Assembly: GCA_021464525.1 (NCBI GenBank)
Contig: JADRCO010001181.1
Span: 1 to 21,679, forward strand
Source: Rhizophagus sp. LPA8_4_AMF
Lineage: Eukaryota; Glomeromycota; Glomeromycetes; Glomerales; Glomeraceae
DNA: 21,679 nt
Reading direction: 5' to 3'
Shown: in pieces, positions 9,469-17,671 of the stretch
How positions within the stretch are numbered: position 1 is the stretch's first letter
How the letters are laid out: each line of letters begins with the position of its first letter
Made by a program: the position numbers and the translations under genes
The notes under the pieces: model-generated
Told to the model about the DNA's origin: nothing
The model's database searches: none
Seen by the model: only the letters and a program-made list of their open reading frames with translations

Positions 9469-9793
9469 ATGAAATTCAAATGTTTATTGCTGATTTTCGT
9501 CTTTACTATTGTTTTAGGTGGTAAATAAATCATCACTTTAAAAGAAAATTTTTTTTTATTCATATTAAGGATTCTTTTAATGATAATTTAAATTCGCAGA
9601 TGCAGCAACAGGGGCATTGAAACGAGACGCGGATGCAGAAGCCTGGGGAAGGTACAAACGTGACGCGCAGAGGTCATGGAAACGTGACGCGGACGCAGAA
9701 GCCTGGGGAGCGTACAAACGTGACGCGCAGTGGGCATGGGAACGTGACGCGGACGCAGAAGCCGCATTGGCATGCGGACAAACGGATTATTAA
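9469..9793 (+). CDS. Secreted repeat precursor, Kex2/Ste13-type (pheromone-like, KEP)
   Basis: I predict an 81-aa precursor from two exons, 9469-9520 and 9600-9793. The 79-bp intron starts GTAAAT and ends CGCAG in phase 1. A donor three bases earlier would also stay in frame. Exon 1 encodes a classical signal peptide: M-K-F-K, then a hydrophobic run ending V-L-G. Exon 2 encodes a 60-bp repeat: K-R, D-A-D-A-E-A, W-G-x-Y, K-R, D-A, then Q-x-x-W. Known biology: Kex2 cuts after KR, and Ste13-type dipeptidyl aminopeptidase removes X-Ala pairs, as in yeast alpha-factor. That would release tetrapeptides WGRY, QRSW and WGAY. In repeat 3 the KR has become ER, so QWAW may stay joined to a tail ending C-G-Q-T-D-Y. 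Exon 2 is GC-rich compared with its surroundings. No neighbour helps assign a role; mating or symbiotic signalling is inference. Confidence 0.75.
9620..9780 (+). repeat. 60-bp coding tandem repeat (three units)
   Basis: The pattern 'aaacg.gacgcggacgcagaa' recurs every 60 bases at about 9620, 9680 and 9740, the last starting 'gaacgt'. The repeats are nearly identical in bases as well as protein, so expansion was recent or is kept uniform. The 60-base period is a multiple of three, so the other frames also look repetitive. Confidence 0.9.
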
Positions 9794-9849
9794 TCGTGAC
9801 GCAGAAGAAGAGCAATCATTTAATCTTACTAAATAGATATCGATTCCAT

Positions 9850-9892
9850 AATAAAATGAGATATATATTTTTTTTGGTTATCGATAAATAAA
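9850..9892 (+). terminator. Poly(A) signals of the secreted-precursor gene
   Basis: Two AATAAA hexamers, at 9850-9855 and 9887-9892, lie 57 and 94 bases after the stop codon. That is a normal distance for fungal 3' ends. Confidence 0.45.
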
Positions 9893-10823
9893 ATCTCATG
9901 TTTACTTGCTAATTAGTCACCAGTGTGTTTTTTTTAATGATGTTAACATGACAGCAGTTTTTCCTATTATTCATCAGTTCACTTTTGATTCAAGAAACAA
10001 TGGAAAGAATTTTCATATTTGAAATTAAGCGAATTTTTAAATAATTATAAGGGAATTTTTTTAATATATTATACGTAAAATAATAGTAATTTTTTCTTTA
10101 AATTAGAATTACGAATTTTTTTTTTAAAAAAAATTGTAGAAAATTATTTAATGAAATTACCTTAAAGTTTATTCAACTTCATTTTCAAAATCATTATTCA
10201 TGTATTTTTACAATCATAGTATTTATGTTCATATCAAAAACGTTTGTTGGCCATAATGATCATTGATTCACACGCTTTTTTCGCGAACGAAATTGAACGC
10301 ACAAAATAGATTCTTTATTTATCGCCTAACGTTTTATGGTCAGGTTTTCTTTGTGAAACTTTAAATACAACATATTTTAAATAATATTATGAAGTTTCAG
10401 TAATCCAAATTAATTTTATATTTACAATTTTACTTTCAAAATCACACCTTAAATAACACTCTCTTTTACTGACACTACAATGTAAACTTGCATAAAAGAG
10501 TTTATTATATATACTAAGTTAAATTAAAACATCGTACCCCCATTCAACCGAAGACGGATTAGCAGGTAAATATTGAAATTAAACTCGAAGTATGATAATA
10601 ACCATATTAATGTAATAATAATAGTATAATACATGTTTAATACGAAAAAAAAATAAAAAACGGCAAAAAAAATAGTTCATCACTTTCCGATAGATACTGT
10701 ACACTACTTTCAATTAACAATTCATGACTATAATAATACTAGCTATATTTCAATTATAATTCAACATTTATAAATATAACAAATTTGTACCTTCTTTCTT
10801 AACATAAACTAAGTAAATTACGA
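9893..10823. other. AT-rich intergenic stretch
   Basis: No gene or transposon end recognised. A T10A8 tract lies at 10116-10133. Confidence 0.6.
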
Positions 10824-10826
10824 CAG

Positions 10827-11011
10827 CCCTATAAAAAATTTTATCCGTTATTTCTGTAAAAACTCCGTAAAAATGAGCCTTTCACGGATCCATTCACGGA
10901 AAATGAAAATAATTCGATAAATTCCGTGATATAAGGTTATTAATTCCGGAAATGTGAGCCTTTTACAGAAAAAAGATGGAATATAAAAAACGGATCGACT
11001 TTTTTACTGGG
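10827..11011. mobile_element. MITE family A, copy 1 (185 bp, TSD CAG)
   Basis: The element runs from CCCTATAAAAAATTTTATCC to GGATCGACTTTTTTACTGGG and is flanked by CAG on both sides (10824-10826 and 11012-11014). It is the reverse complement, at clearly high identity, of 14630-14804. Short subterminal repeats of the type TGAGCCTTT[TC]AC[AG]G occur in it. It has no reading frame and lies about 815 bp upstream of the BTB-TLDc gene. A 3-bp duplication and CCYTRTAAAA ends fit a CACTA-like (CMC) origin, but the superfamily is not proven. Confidence 0.8.
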
Positions 11012-11040
11012 CAGAATGATGCAATGAATTAGTAAAATGT

Positions 11041-11281
11041 ACAAAACAGGCCTTAACAGCCAAAATTATTAAACTCTTTAATTATGACGTAAGGTTAAAA
11101 GAATTATTTGTGACTCTTCTTAGTATTAAGTTCCATTAAATACATTACAAAAGCCTGTTTTCCTTAATATTCAGTAACGATATTTTAACTGCATTGTAGT
11201 CATATAGTAACTACATAGTGTCATAGTAACTGCATAGTGAAAATATAGTAATTACGCGGTTACTGCATATTAAGGAAATTA
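11041..11281. repeat. Nested inverted repeats, possible degraded MITE
   Basis: 'acaaaacaggcctt' near 11041 pairs with 'aaaagcctgttttcc' at about 11149-11163. 'ttccttaatattcagtaac' at about 11159-11177 pairs with 'ggttactgcatattaaggaa' at about 11258-11277. Between them are repeats of 'catagtaact.catagt'. The ends are not clear enough to name a family. The rest, up to the BTB-TLDc gene (11282-11825), holds no other recognised feature. Confidence 0.4.
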
Positions 11282-11703
11282 AGTTCTGCAATGTACTGAA
11301 CAATAGTGTTTGCTGATCAATCAATTAAATAAATTATTTCATATAAATCTATATATAAAAGTTAATAATTTTTTATATTCTTTAATCAAACAACAACAAC
11401 TTCTCAGTTATTTTGATTTTTACGAAACTGTTCTTACAAGTTTATGAGTAAATATTTCAGATTTAAAATCTCATCAATATATTGAAGCTTGATTATTTCC
11501 TATCAAATGGTAGTCTTTTTTTAGTAGTTTGGTATAAAACTTTCATTTAAAAATAAAATTATTGTCAAATATAATAAAAACGTTAATTTTATTCATTTTT
11601 ATGTTTAGCACAATACCTGCAGATCTTGCGGCTGCGCATTTTGCCGAAATTAAAATAGCTTTATTAGTGATCGACAAACCGCATTAGGTAACATACCGTG
11701 CAG

Positions 11704-11710
11704 TATAAAG
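11704..11710 (+). promoter_or_regulatory. TATA-like box of the BTB-TLDc gene
   Basis: TATAAAG lies 122 bp upstream of the ATG at 11826, in less AT-biased sequence than usual here. It is a weak call based only on motif and distance. Confidence 0.3.
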
Positions 11711-11825
11711 GTAAATAATTTTCTTTTTTAAAATGACAAAACCTCTTTATTATTGTATGTATAAAAATCATATTTTTTCTAATTTAAAATAATAATATAC
11801 CTTATATTAAAGAAAATTGAAAAAA

Positions 11826-13331
11826 ATGTCTTGCAAAACTTTGTCTGACTCATTTTTAAGAGACATTGGCAATCTTTATGATAAGGCTGATGATTATAAT
11901 GTAAAAATACAAGTCGGAGAAGATTCAAAAATGGAAATATTTAAAGCTCATTCAGTTATTTTGCGTGCTAGGTCAAAATATTTTCGTTCTGCATTTTCTT
12001 CGAATTGGGCTAAAAAAGAAGGAGATTTTTATATCTTTAAGAAACCAAATGTAACCCCAATTGTATTTCAAATCATATTAAAGTCAGTCAAAATAAATTT
12101 TTATGAATTAATTAATTTTAAATCTGCAATTTATTTAAATTAATTTTTTATTTTATATTTTTGTAGATTTATTTATACTGGAACAATCGCAATAGATGCA
12201 TTTAACGTGAAAAATAATTTTATTGAATTACTTATTGCAGCAGATGAGATGAACCTTTATGAACTGGTTGAACATCTTCAGCAGTGTATTATTGGCTTAA
12301 ATCATTCAAATAATGATTGGATTATGCAAAATGGTATTAAACTCTACAATACTATCTCTCTTCGTAAAGGAGCTTTTTCTAAGCTTGAAGAATTTTGTAA
12401 AAATATTATGAGTCAAGAACCTAAATTATTGATTGGTTCTAGTGAATTTTGGGGACTAGATGATGATGCTTTGCTTTCAATTATTCAACTTGAATATCTA
12501 AATATGAAAGAAGTCTTAATTTGGGAAAATTTAACAAAATGGGGCATTGCAAAGAATCCTACTCTTAATTCTGATATGACAACTTGGAGTATTAATGAAT
12601 ATGAGACTTTGAAGGAAACTATTTCCCCATTTATTCAACATATTCGATTTTTTCAAATGACACCACAAGAATATTATTATAAAGTCCGTCCTTTAGGTAA
12701 ATTGCTTCCTAAAGAACTTGAAGAAGATCTAAATTCATATTATATAGTTCCAAACTGCAAATTGGTTACAATAGTTCTTCCACCTAGAAAATCTCAGTAT
12801 AATAAAATATTTGGTTCATCTATTCTTACAGAAAATCACTTTAACCTTATTTCATACTGGATTGATAATGGACAAGAAGCATTGCCAAATCCACTTGAAA
12901 ATGGTCAATATGATTATAATTTGCTTTTACTTGGAAGTAGAGATGGATTTGAACTTGAAGAATTTCAATCAAAGTGTAATAACAAAGGAGCTACAATTGT
13001 TATAATGAAATTAAAAGATTCAAACAAGATTATTGGAGGATATAATCCAATAAAATGGAGTGCATCTAGAAAATATATTAGTACTGATAGAAGTTTTATT
13101 TATTCATTTTATTCAAATACTTTAGACTCATCATCAACTATATTGAGCAGAGTTAAAAATAGTTCTTGTGCAATTTCAGATAGTGATACTAAGAGGAATC
13201 AAGGATTTGGTGACGGAGATTTATACATTCTTAAGAAAAGTTGTAAATTAGCACACTATTCTGTTAGAATTCATGATTCAGAAAATTTTGAAATTGATGA
13301 TTATGAAGTGTTTCAAGTTATAAAAAAATAA
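11826..13331 (+). CDS. BTB-BACK-TLDc domain protein
   Basis: Predicted 473 aa from two exons, 11826-12082 and 12167-13331. The 84-bp intron begins GTCAGT and ends TTTGTAG in phase 2, and the join restores 'IILKFIYTGTIAID', a standard BTB helix. The ATG at 11826 gives M-S-C-K-T-L. A BTB domain fills about residues 14-118 ('VKIQVGE', 'FKAHSVILRARSKYFRSAFS'). A BACK-like helical region follows to about 225. A TLDc domain covers about 303-472 ('LLLGSRDGF', 'GATIVIMKLKD', 'IIGGYNP', 'GFGDGDLYI', 'YEVFQVIKK'). BTB domains mediate dimers and often bind Cullin-3 ubiquitin ligase; TLDc domains are tied to oxidative-stress resistance and V-ATPase regulation. The partner and role here are unknown. The family is greatly expanded in Rhizophagus, and a broken paralogue lies 1.2 kb downstream. 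Confidence 0.9.
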
Positions 13332-13960
13332 TATTGACTATAATTTTCTATTTATTTTAAATTTTTTTATTATATATATATTATTTATATTAAAATATTG
13401 TATCTTGATATATATTATTTTTGTCATCAATTTTTTTTCTTATTTACTGAACTTGGAAATTATTTACATTTTATCTAATTGGTCACTTCTTTTGACTTAT
13501 TTTGGAAAAAGAAAATATATCTATATTAGTCACAGTGCCTTCATAAAATGTCCATTTTTATCCAGTCATTCAATCTTATCCGCCCACACTCAATAAAAGA
13601 GTGTAGCTTTTAATCACGCTGTATTTTCATTGATTACGTATCATAAATAAGTTTTATATGAACTTTTCTAAACATTTTCTTTTTTAACCAACTTTGAATA
13701 CTTTAAATAAGTAATTTAGTATAGTTATATCAACTATATCATACTGAAATTAATCATGTGCTATTGTAATGATTAATAAAATTATAAGTTTACACTACGA
13801 TAGTTATTTCAACTCTATAAAAAAACATCATCATCATTGCCAAACATTTACAATTGAAGAAATTGAATATTAATATCACATTGTATATTTATTCATATAA
13901 TAGCAATTGGAAATTTATATTCTAGAAAACATATATCAAAACAACCTTTTTTTTAGTAAA
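13332..13960. other. AT-rich 3' flank and intergenic stretch
   Basis: No gene recognised. A hairpin with a poly(A) hexamer in its loop is listed separately. Confidence 0.6.
13586..13604 (+). terminator. Hairpin with AATAAA in the loop
   Basis: ACACTC (13586-13591), AATAAAA and GAGTGT (13599-13604) form a perfect 6-bp stem with a 7-base loop, 255 bp past the BTB-TLDc stop codon. It could present a poly(A) signal, or it could be chance. Confidence 0.3.
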
Positions 13961-14398
13961 GAAAACTTTCATATTAGATAATCACTGAAACATAAACTTT
14001 TAATACTTAAGGTTATGAAGTTTATCAAAAGTTAAAAAAAACTTGTACTATACACACTTTTATGCAACAAAGTAACAAACCATCTGACTATATTAATTCA
14101 AAAACTAATTTCATTGTATAATTTCACTTAATGTTCCCATTGGACGGTGACATATAAGGTGACAAATAGGGATGTCATACTAATAAAAAACAAAGTTCGT
14201 AAAATAAGCGAAACAGGGGGTGTGATACCGTGTGCTATATAACCTACCTAAAATACACTAGGCTATTTCTCTTAATGATACATCATATTACATAACATTT
14301 CTGTTCCAAGGAATTCCCTTTTCAGAGAGTTCAAAATAGTGCACAGTAAGTACTACAGTAATTACTCAAGGGCAAGTGATCAAAGTAAAAAATAAATT
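13961..14398. repeat. ~450-bp duplicated non-coding segment, copy 2
   Basis: Same orientation and nearly collinear with 7182-7640. It differs by indels such as the extra 'agtaac' near 14069 and a shorter 'agcgaaacaggggg' region near 14207. It lies between the BTB-TLDc gene and its pseudogene copy. Confidence 0.8.
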
Positions 14399-14411
14399 TG
14401 GAAAATTGCTA

Positions 14412-14457
14412 AATATCACCGCTGGTGATCATCACCGTACCAGCATTAGCTGATATT
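14412..14457. repeat. Nested palindrome
   Basis: AATATCA (14412-14418) pairs with TGATATT (14451-14457). Inside it, GCTGGT (14421-14426) pairs with ACCAGC (14439-14444). The core GGTGATCATCACC is itself a palindrome. It stands just before the truncated pseudogene, where the missing first exon would have been. Confidence 0.6.
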
Positions 14458-14629
14458 AGTGGGCGGAGTTTCAGGACCTTACCCTAATTTTGGCAAATTT
14501 AATGGGTTTATTTTAATTTATCATTTATTAATATTCATATTCTTTTTTTTTTTAGATGTATTCATACCGTAACAATTGCGTTAGATACAGCTAACGTTAA
14601 AAATAATTCTATTGAATTAATTATTACGG

Positions 14630-14804
14630 CCTGTAAAAAAAGTCGATCCATTTTTTTATATTCCTTTTTTTTTTTCCGTAAAAGGCTCAATTAATAACCT
14701 TATATTACGGATTTATCTAATTATTTGCATTTTTCGTGAACGGATCCGTGATAGGCTCATTTTTACGGAGCTTTACAGAAATAACGGATAAAATTTTTAT
14801 AGGG
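14630..14804. mobile_element. MITE family A, copy 2 (175 bp, TSD CGG), inside the pseudogene
   Basis: This is the reverse complement of the element at 10827-11011. The ends are CCTGTAAAAAAAGTCGATCC and the reverse complement of CCCTATAAAAATTTTATCC. It is flanked by CGG on both sides (14627-14629 and 14805-14807). Removing it with one CGG restores the coding match (I-I-T-A-N-E against L-I-A-A-D-E in the intact gene), which confirms the boundaries. Confidence 0.85.
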
Positions 14805-15003
14805 CGGCGAATGAGATGAACTTACATTAACTCGGTTGAACATCTTCAGCAATATATCATTGGCTCAAATCATCCAAATAATGATTGAATTATGCAAAAT
14901 GGTATCAATCTCTTCAATGCTATTTCTCTTCATAAAGAAGTTTTCTAAAGCTTGAAGAATTTTGTAAAAATAATAAAATATTATGTCAAAAACCTAAATT
15001 ATT

Positions 15004-15258
15004 CCCTATAAAAAGAATGCCTGGAAATTGTCATCGAAAGTGTCCGGAAAATGTCCAGGTATCCGGAAAATGTCTGGAAAATTGCAATATTCCGAACGCC
15101 AAGAGCCCAAGACATTTTGAATTTCCGAAAAATGTCCGGAAAATGTCTAGGAGGGCTCCCTGGTGTCCAGAAAGTGTCCGGAATATTGCAATTTCTGGGC
15201 ATTTTTCATTTTCCGGACATTTTTGATGACAATTTCCGGACATTCTTTTTTTATAAGG
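15004..15258. mobile_element. MITE family B (255 bp, TSD ATT), inside the pseudogene
   Basis: The terminal inverted repeats are about 32 bp: the left begins CCCTATAAAAAGAATGCC and the right, reverse-complemented, begins CCTTATAAAAAAAGAATGTC. Both run on to GGAAATTGTCATC. It is flanked by ATT on each side (15001-15003 and 15259-15261); removing it with one ATT restores 'cctaaattattgattgg', as in the intact gene. The interior is packed with TGTCCGGAAA-type words on both strands, so the open frames here are by-products of the repeats and not genes. Confidence 0.88.
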
Positions 15259-15680
15259 ATTGATTGGCTCTAGTGAGTTTTAGGAACTAGATGATAATTG
15301 TTTTCTTTCAATTATACAACTTGACTATCTAAATAATTAGGAGAATTTAATAAAATGGGACCTTGCAAAGAATGTAACTCTTAACTCTGATATGACAGCC
15401 TGAAGTATTAATGAATATGAGACCTTAAAGAAAATTCTATCAACATTCATTCACTATGTTCGGTTTTTTAATCATCACTTCAAGAATGTTCGTCCTCTAG
15501 GTAAATTGCTTCCTAAAGAACTTGAGGAAGATTTAAATTTATATTATGTTATTCAAGATTGAAAATTAGCCACGAAAGTTCTTCCACCTAGCTAGAAAAT
15601 CTCAGTATATATTTGGTTCATCCATTCTTACAATAAATCACTTTAACCTAATTTCACACTGGATTGATAATGGTACAGAA

Positions 15681-15985
15681 AATTTACAAAACTTACAAAG
15701 AAATTTTTATTAATTAAATAAAAAATTATAATAATATTTACGACTTATTATACTTGTCTTTAATCAAATCACAGGGAAAAATTAACGATCGATATTTTTA
15801 TTTTGATAAAATCAGATAGTGAATTATAAATATTTTTCACTAAAAGTTTTGTCATATTTAAAAGCTGTATTTTACATATTTATAATAATATAAAAAAGCA
15901 TTGATTGAGAGATTAATGTATGTAATTTACGATATATAGAAGATTTTTTATTTTTATAAAAAACTTTGAAACTATAGGGGTGACT
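15681..15985. other. AT-rich intergenic stretch
   Basis: Nothing recognisable between the end of the pseudogene and the hAT-derived element. Confidence 0.6.
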
Positions 15986-15993
15986 TATGTAAT

Positions 15994-16508
15994 TATGGAT
16001 GGCACGTGATTTTAAACAAGATGTTTTAAAACAATTTTAAATCAGTTATTTATTGGTTTAAACCGTTATTTTTTTGTTTTAAAACATTGATCGGCATGAT
16101 GATAAAATTGAGTAATCAATAAATGATTTCTTTCTTTTTTTAAGATTATGTCTCGTGGAAGACCACCATTAGAAGACGTCCGTAAGCACTTTGAAAAATT
16201 TACAGAAGTTTATGGACGTGAAGGCGATAAAAATTAAATAAATTTTATTGAAATGACGAAAATTAAATAATTTTATTGAAAATATAATAAAGTGTCTAAA
16301 AAATTAGAAAATATTAGCAAAGGCTGTTTGAAAATGATGAAACAAAATAAATTTTATTGAAAATTAATATATATTATATAATAAAAATAAATGCTTAACA
16401 AATATGCATTACGTAGTATATGCTATTAAAGTGCTTAATGTTTAAAAACATGTTTAGAACATGTTTAAAACCGCTAAAATTGTTTTAAAGCGATTTTTGT
16501 CATCCCTA
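15994..16508. mobile_element. Non-autonomous hAT-derived element (515 bp)
   Basis: The left end TATGGATGGCA and the reverse complement of the right end, TAGGGATGACA, are near-identical. The flanking 8-mers tatgtaat and attgtaat agree at 6 of 8 bases, a worn 8-bp duplication as hAT elements make. Subterminal inverted copies of TTTAAAACAATTTTA lie near 16030 and 16475. The element holds a remnant of a transposase start (next entry). Confidence 0.75.
16148..16237 (+). pseudogene. Remnant of a BED-type hAT transposase N-terminus
   Basis: A 29-codon frame begins M-S-R-G-R-P-P and goes on 'EDVRKHFEKF', then stops. A G-R-P-P start followed by V-x-K-H-F-x-K is like the opening of BED-finger hAT transposases, but the zinc-binding cysteines and everything after are gone. 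It lies in the middle of the hAT-derived element, which agrees with internal deletion of an autonomous parent. It is unlikely to be translated into anything useful. Confidence 0.5.
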
Positions 16509-17238
16509 ATTGTAATTTTATTTATCTAATTTTTTTTTCTATATCTACCGTATATACTAACCTCTGATATTGTATAGTATAATTGATGAAAATCTATGTA
16601 GTAAAGTATTTTGGTATATAGTAGTTGCATAGGTTTATACATAATAAATTCCAATAATTTAAATAATTTATACAGTGTGCATGAAATTTGTCTTACATTT
16701 TTAATAATTAGATATTGTCCTTAAGTTGTTAGAAGTCCAAAGTTCTATTTTCTATAATCTGTTCATATCCCATTTGAATAAATTAATTTAAGAATATGAT
16801 AATCCAACTAGCCACCATATAAATCATTACGACCTAATCTAGGTCTATATTTGTAACCTCTTATATAAATGTTTTCTTATTATACTTTGATTGCCTTATT
16901 TGCCTATCATATTTAATCATATTACTTTTAAGGAAGGTGGCTAATATGTTAGAAAATTTCTTTTTAAATATTTATAATCTTTATAAATAAATATATAATA
17001 TGATAATGTCACGTGATATAAATATATCAAATGTCCCTGTCCAGTCTCTATGACAACACAGCGCCCTCCATTTTATCACTGTTATATTAGCATGCGAGTG
17101 CGTAGAAATAATACGAGTATAAAGTCGATAAAATTAAAAAAAAAAATTCGAAAGGGTTTGCTATTTAGTACGGTATTAGGATAACATATTGGAAGGGAAT
17201 ATCAAATATCGAACGAATATTTTATTAATGTTCTTTAG
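16509..17238. other. AT-rich intergenic stretch
   Basis: No gene recognised. It is the 3' flank of the small minus-strand gene that follows. Confidence 0.6.
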
Positions 17239-17520
17239 TTAGTAAAAAGGTGAGCCGTTAAAAAAATTATTAACGAGTGTATTATTCGTAATCTGCACAG
17301 GTAATCTTCTAAACGGATATAATGCATCTGTTTTTCTTAGTATTCGTCGATTTCTGCGTCTGCGAATAACACGAGAATAACATGACACGTAAGATTGAGC
17401 AGTAGTAATATTATCTAAAGGAGTGGGCTCGTCAAAATCGGTGATTGTGTAGGATGTAGTTTTTGTATAATCATTAATAATTTCGCTAATTTTGGTCAAA
17501 TCGTGATTCCGGCGATCCAT
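17239..17520 (-). CDS. Small basic hypothetical protein (93 aa)
   Basis: I do not recognise this protein. It has one exon, starts at the ATG at 17520 and stops TAA at 17239. The N-terminal half is mildly acidic and Thr-rich ('TITDFDEPTPLDNITT', about residues 25-40). The middle is strongly basic ('RVIRRRRNRRILRK', residues 50-63) and could act as a nuclear-localisation or nucleic-acid-binding stretch. There is no signal peptide or membrane segment. Evidence for a real gene: it is the longest frame for several kb, base composition is less AT-rich than the flanks, and a TATA-like box lies about 50 bp upstream. It could also be one exon of a larger gene or a transposon relic. Confidence 0.5.
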   Translation of the reverse strand: MDRRNHDLTKISEIINDYTKTTSYTITDFDEPTPLDNITTAQSYVSCYSRVIRRRRNRRILRKTDALYPFRRLPVQITNNTLVNNFFNGSPFY

Positions 17521-17570
17521 TGTAAAAGTATTAATTAAAAGAAAAGGCTTAAGTGTTTGTTCTCAATAAT

Positions 17571-17578
17571 TTTATATA
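17571..17578 (-). promoter_or_regulatory. TATA-like box of the 93-aa gene
   Basis: On the minus strand the sequence reads TATATAAA, about 50 bases before the ATG at 17520, with a pyrimidine-rich 'ccttttctttt' between. Confidence 0.35.
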
Positions 17579-17614
17579 GAATCTTTAATACGGAAATAAC
17601 AAAAGAAACGATTC

Positions 17615-17646
17615 GAATAAATAGAATATAAAGATTCTATTTATTC
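17615..17646. repeat. Perfect 13-bp inverted repeat
   Basis: GAATAAATAGAAT (17615-17627) and ATTCTATTTATTC (17634-17646) are exact reverse complements around a 6-base loop, ATAAAG. It lies about 95 bp upstream of the 93-aa gene and just before a T9A10 tract. Confidence 0.8.
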
Positions 17647-17671
17647 TATTTCTTTTTTTTTAAAAAAAAAA

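Larger units (their letters stand above)
14555..15680 (+). pseudogene. Decayed BTB-TLDc paralogue (second exon only)
   Basis: After a T-rich tract ending AG, the sequence matches the second exon of the gene at 12167 for about 700 coding bases, up to 'GGATTGATAATGG' (parent 12857-12869). The BTB first exon and the TLDc domain are missing. Stops sit where the parent has Trp or Cys: TGG to TGA at 'aatgattgaattatgc', TGG to TAG at 'gagttttaggaact', TGG to TGA at 'acagcctgaagt', and TGC to TGA at 'caagattgaaaat'. There are also frameshifts, for example near 14940 and 15340. Two different MITEs split it, at 14630 and 15004. It is not functional as a protein gene. Confidence 0.85.

Noticed and set aside
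9588-9836. Repetitive frames on both strands over the peptide gene (Arg/Pro/His-rich minus strand; Gly/Thr/Arg-rich plus strand)
   Set aside because: Shadows of a 60-bp repeat, whose length is a multiple of three. Only the spliced frame has a signal peptide and KR-DA logic; the 3' part of the plus-strand frame is discussed as a possible frameshifted tail.
12811-13005. 64-codon frame inside the BTB-TLDc gene
   Set aside because: Out-of-frame shadow of exon 2.
13405-13596. 63-codon frame downstream of the BTB-TLDc gene
   Set aside because: AT-rich 3' flank translation with no features; no plausible splice link.
14164-14180. TAGGGATGTCA as a hAT left end
   Set aside because: It sits inside the ~450-bp duplicated segment, the other copy has 'tagggatttca', and no partner end fits.
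14999-15263. Four overlapping frames of 67-70 codons on both strands
   Set aside because: They lie wholly in MITE family B and arise from its TGTCCGGAAA repeats.
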